From NCBI GenBank assembly GCA_024734555.1, contig JANPWX010000215.1, forward strand, positions 1,250,012 to 1,314,011: 64,000 bases of DNA. Direction: 5' to 3'. Position numbers and translations under genes: made by a program. Each line of letters starts with the position of its first letter. Position 1 is the stretch's first letter. Below are positions 63,001 to 64,000 of this stretch, piece by piece. Below the pieces are notes generated by a model. That model had not been told where the DNA came from and did not search any database. It was given only the letters and a program-made list of their open reading frames with translations. This DNA comes from Trochalopteron elliotii (Eukaryota > Chordata > Aves > Passeriformes > Leiothrichidae).

Positions 63001-64000
63001 TGTACTTGGTCTAAAGTTATTTATTTCCTAGTCATGGAGGGACCTCAAAATCTAAATTTGCATCCTGCAAGGTGCTAAGGAGATTAAGAGCTGCAACACA
63101 GCATTTTGTCACTTATTTCTTTCTTTTATAGGCTGAGACCAGCTGTTTAAATGTGATTGATATTCTTTTTTTTTTCACCAGAAACATACCAGCTACAGGG
63201 CAACCTTCTCCTTCAACATCTGTTCAACATATTACTCATGTATTCAGATTTTCCTGCTCACTCAGCATGTTAAAGCTCATTACAATACACTAAATATTCT
63301 TCTGAAATGAGTGGGAGGGGTTTGTAGGCTTCAAGTCTGCTGGTTCCAGCTACAGATGATCCTAAATCCAAAACTCAGTTTTGACCACTGTGATTTCACT
63401 TGTGATTTCTCTCATGTATAGTTACTCACTGCTGTCCTAGTACTATGATAAAGTGACAAATAGAAAAAGTGCCTTAAAATCATGCCATAGTACAACTGGC
63501 TCAAGGTGAATGAGGTAAAAAACTCCATGCAGAGCATCATTATTATGTTGAGATACTTAACATTCAAAGTGGCAGAATCATAATTTTTGACAATCTTTAT
63601 AGAGGTATGAGAACACCAATTCAAAGGATTTTTCACAAATTATTAGTTTGATTTCATTAGAAGACAAGATTTGTCTCTGTCTAGTCCTTTATTCCTTCTC
63701 CTTCTATATTTTACATAAACTATTGGTCAGCCTTCATCAAATCTTGAAAAAAAGAAAGTAGGAATGCTCTGAAAAGTAAGTTCTCGCAATATAGGTTGTA
63801 AAATCTACTTGGTAAGAACTAGATGGACAAGCACAATAGACAGACAGCTGTCTAGTTAACATGAATCACTCAAGATGAAACAAAGTAGGTAGCATATTTT
63901 TCCTATATATCCAAGCCAGGTATTGCAGAGTTTTGCCACAGTTATTTATGCTCCAGAAGTTTTTCATATGGAAAGCACACTTGATATTGGAAGAGTTCTG
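60040..64000. other. AT-rich noncoding DNA, no gene recognised
   Basis: No supported gene downstream of the CR1. Frames at 60,522-60,716, 61,035-61,241, 61,691-61,923, 62,264-62,488, 62,760-62,951 and 63,412-63,636 overlap on opposite strands or are featureless. A 22-bp tandem duplication lies at 61,162-61,204 and a run of 10 T residues at 63,166-63,175. Confidence 0.5.
61162..61204. repeat. 22-bp imperfect tandem duplication
   Basis: The block beginning TTACTGTTACCTATAACC (61,162) is repeated from 61,184 as TTACTGTTACCTATTACC. The copies differ by one substitution and a one-base length change at the junction. Confidence 0.85.

Overview
The window reads as vertebrate, specifically avian, nuclear DNA with no protein-coding gene that I can support. 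The bird assignment rests on mobile elements recognised from memory of the families. There are several CR1 LINE 3' ends, one with the characteristic short ATTCTGTG-type terminal repeat, and one LTR fragment of a type common in bird genomes that begins TGTGCT and is read here on the minus strand. The rest is AT-rich and CpG-poor. Stop codons are dense in all six frames, and the open frames that exist are short and unlike any family I know. The picture fits a gene-poor intergenic region or the inside of a very large intron. The sequence alone does not say which.

Layout: positions 1-14,000 are AT-rich noncoding DNA with an A/C-rich tract (about 5,281-5,345), an old plus-strand CR1 3' end (about 5,900-6,320), a perfect 20-bp palindrome (11,265-11,284) and a short perfect hairpin (13,454-13,478). 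A probable very old amniote repeat remnant lies at about 14,186-14,325. From 14,326 to 44,900 I recognise no gene, only homopolymer runs, short tandem repeats and a few compositionally unusual stretches. The interval 25,624-32,470 has no reading frame of 60 codons on either strand, and near 29,106-29,199 it holds a tight group of forkhead-, SOX- and homeodomain-type motifs.

Positions 44,900-50,100 are the first repeat-rich zone: a CR1 fragment (about 44,935-45,165), an AT-rich tract leading into 17 perfect GATA units (45,336-45,403), a minus-strand CR1 3' end (about 48,340-48,482) and a longer, very decayed plus-strand CR1 (certain from about 49,690 to 50,063, possibly starting near 48,950). 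Positions 56,883-60,039 are the second zone: a minus-strand CR1 scrap joined to a truncated minus-strand LTR (about 56,966-57,408), then the best-preserved CR1 in the window (about 59,190-60,039), whose first half still encodes the broken C-terminal part of the CR1 reverse transcriptase.

No genes act together here. I found no convincing exon, promoter, CpG island, tRNA, rRNA, snRNA or CRISPR array, and no convincing previously undescribed system. The most useful leads are candidate regulatory stretches, which need a cross-species alignment, and the relative ages of the repeats.
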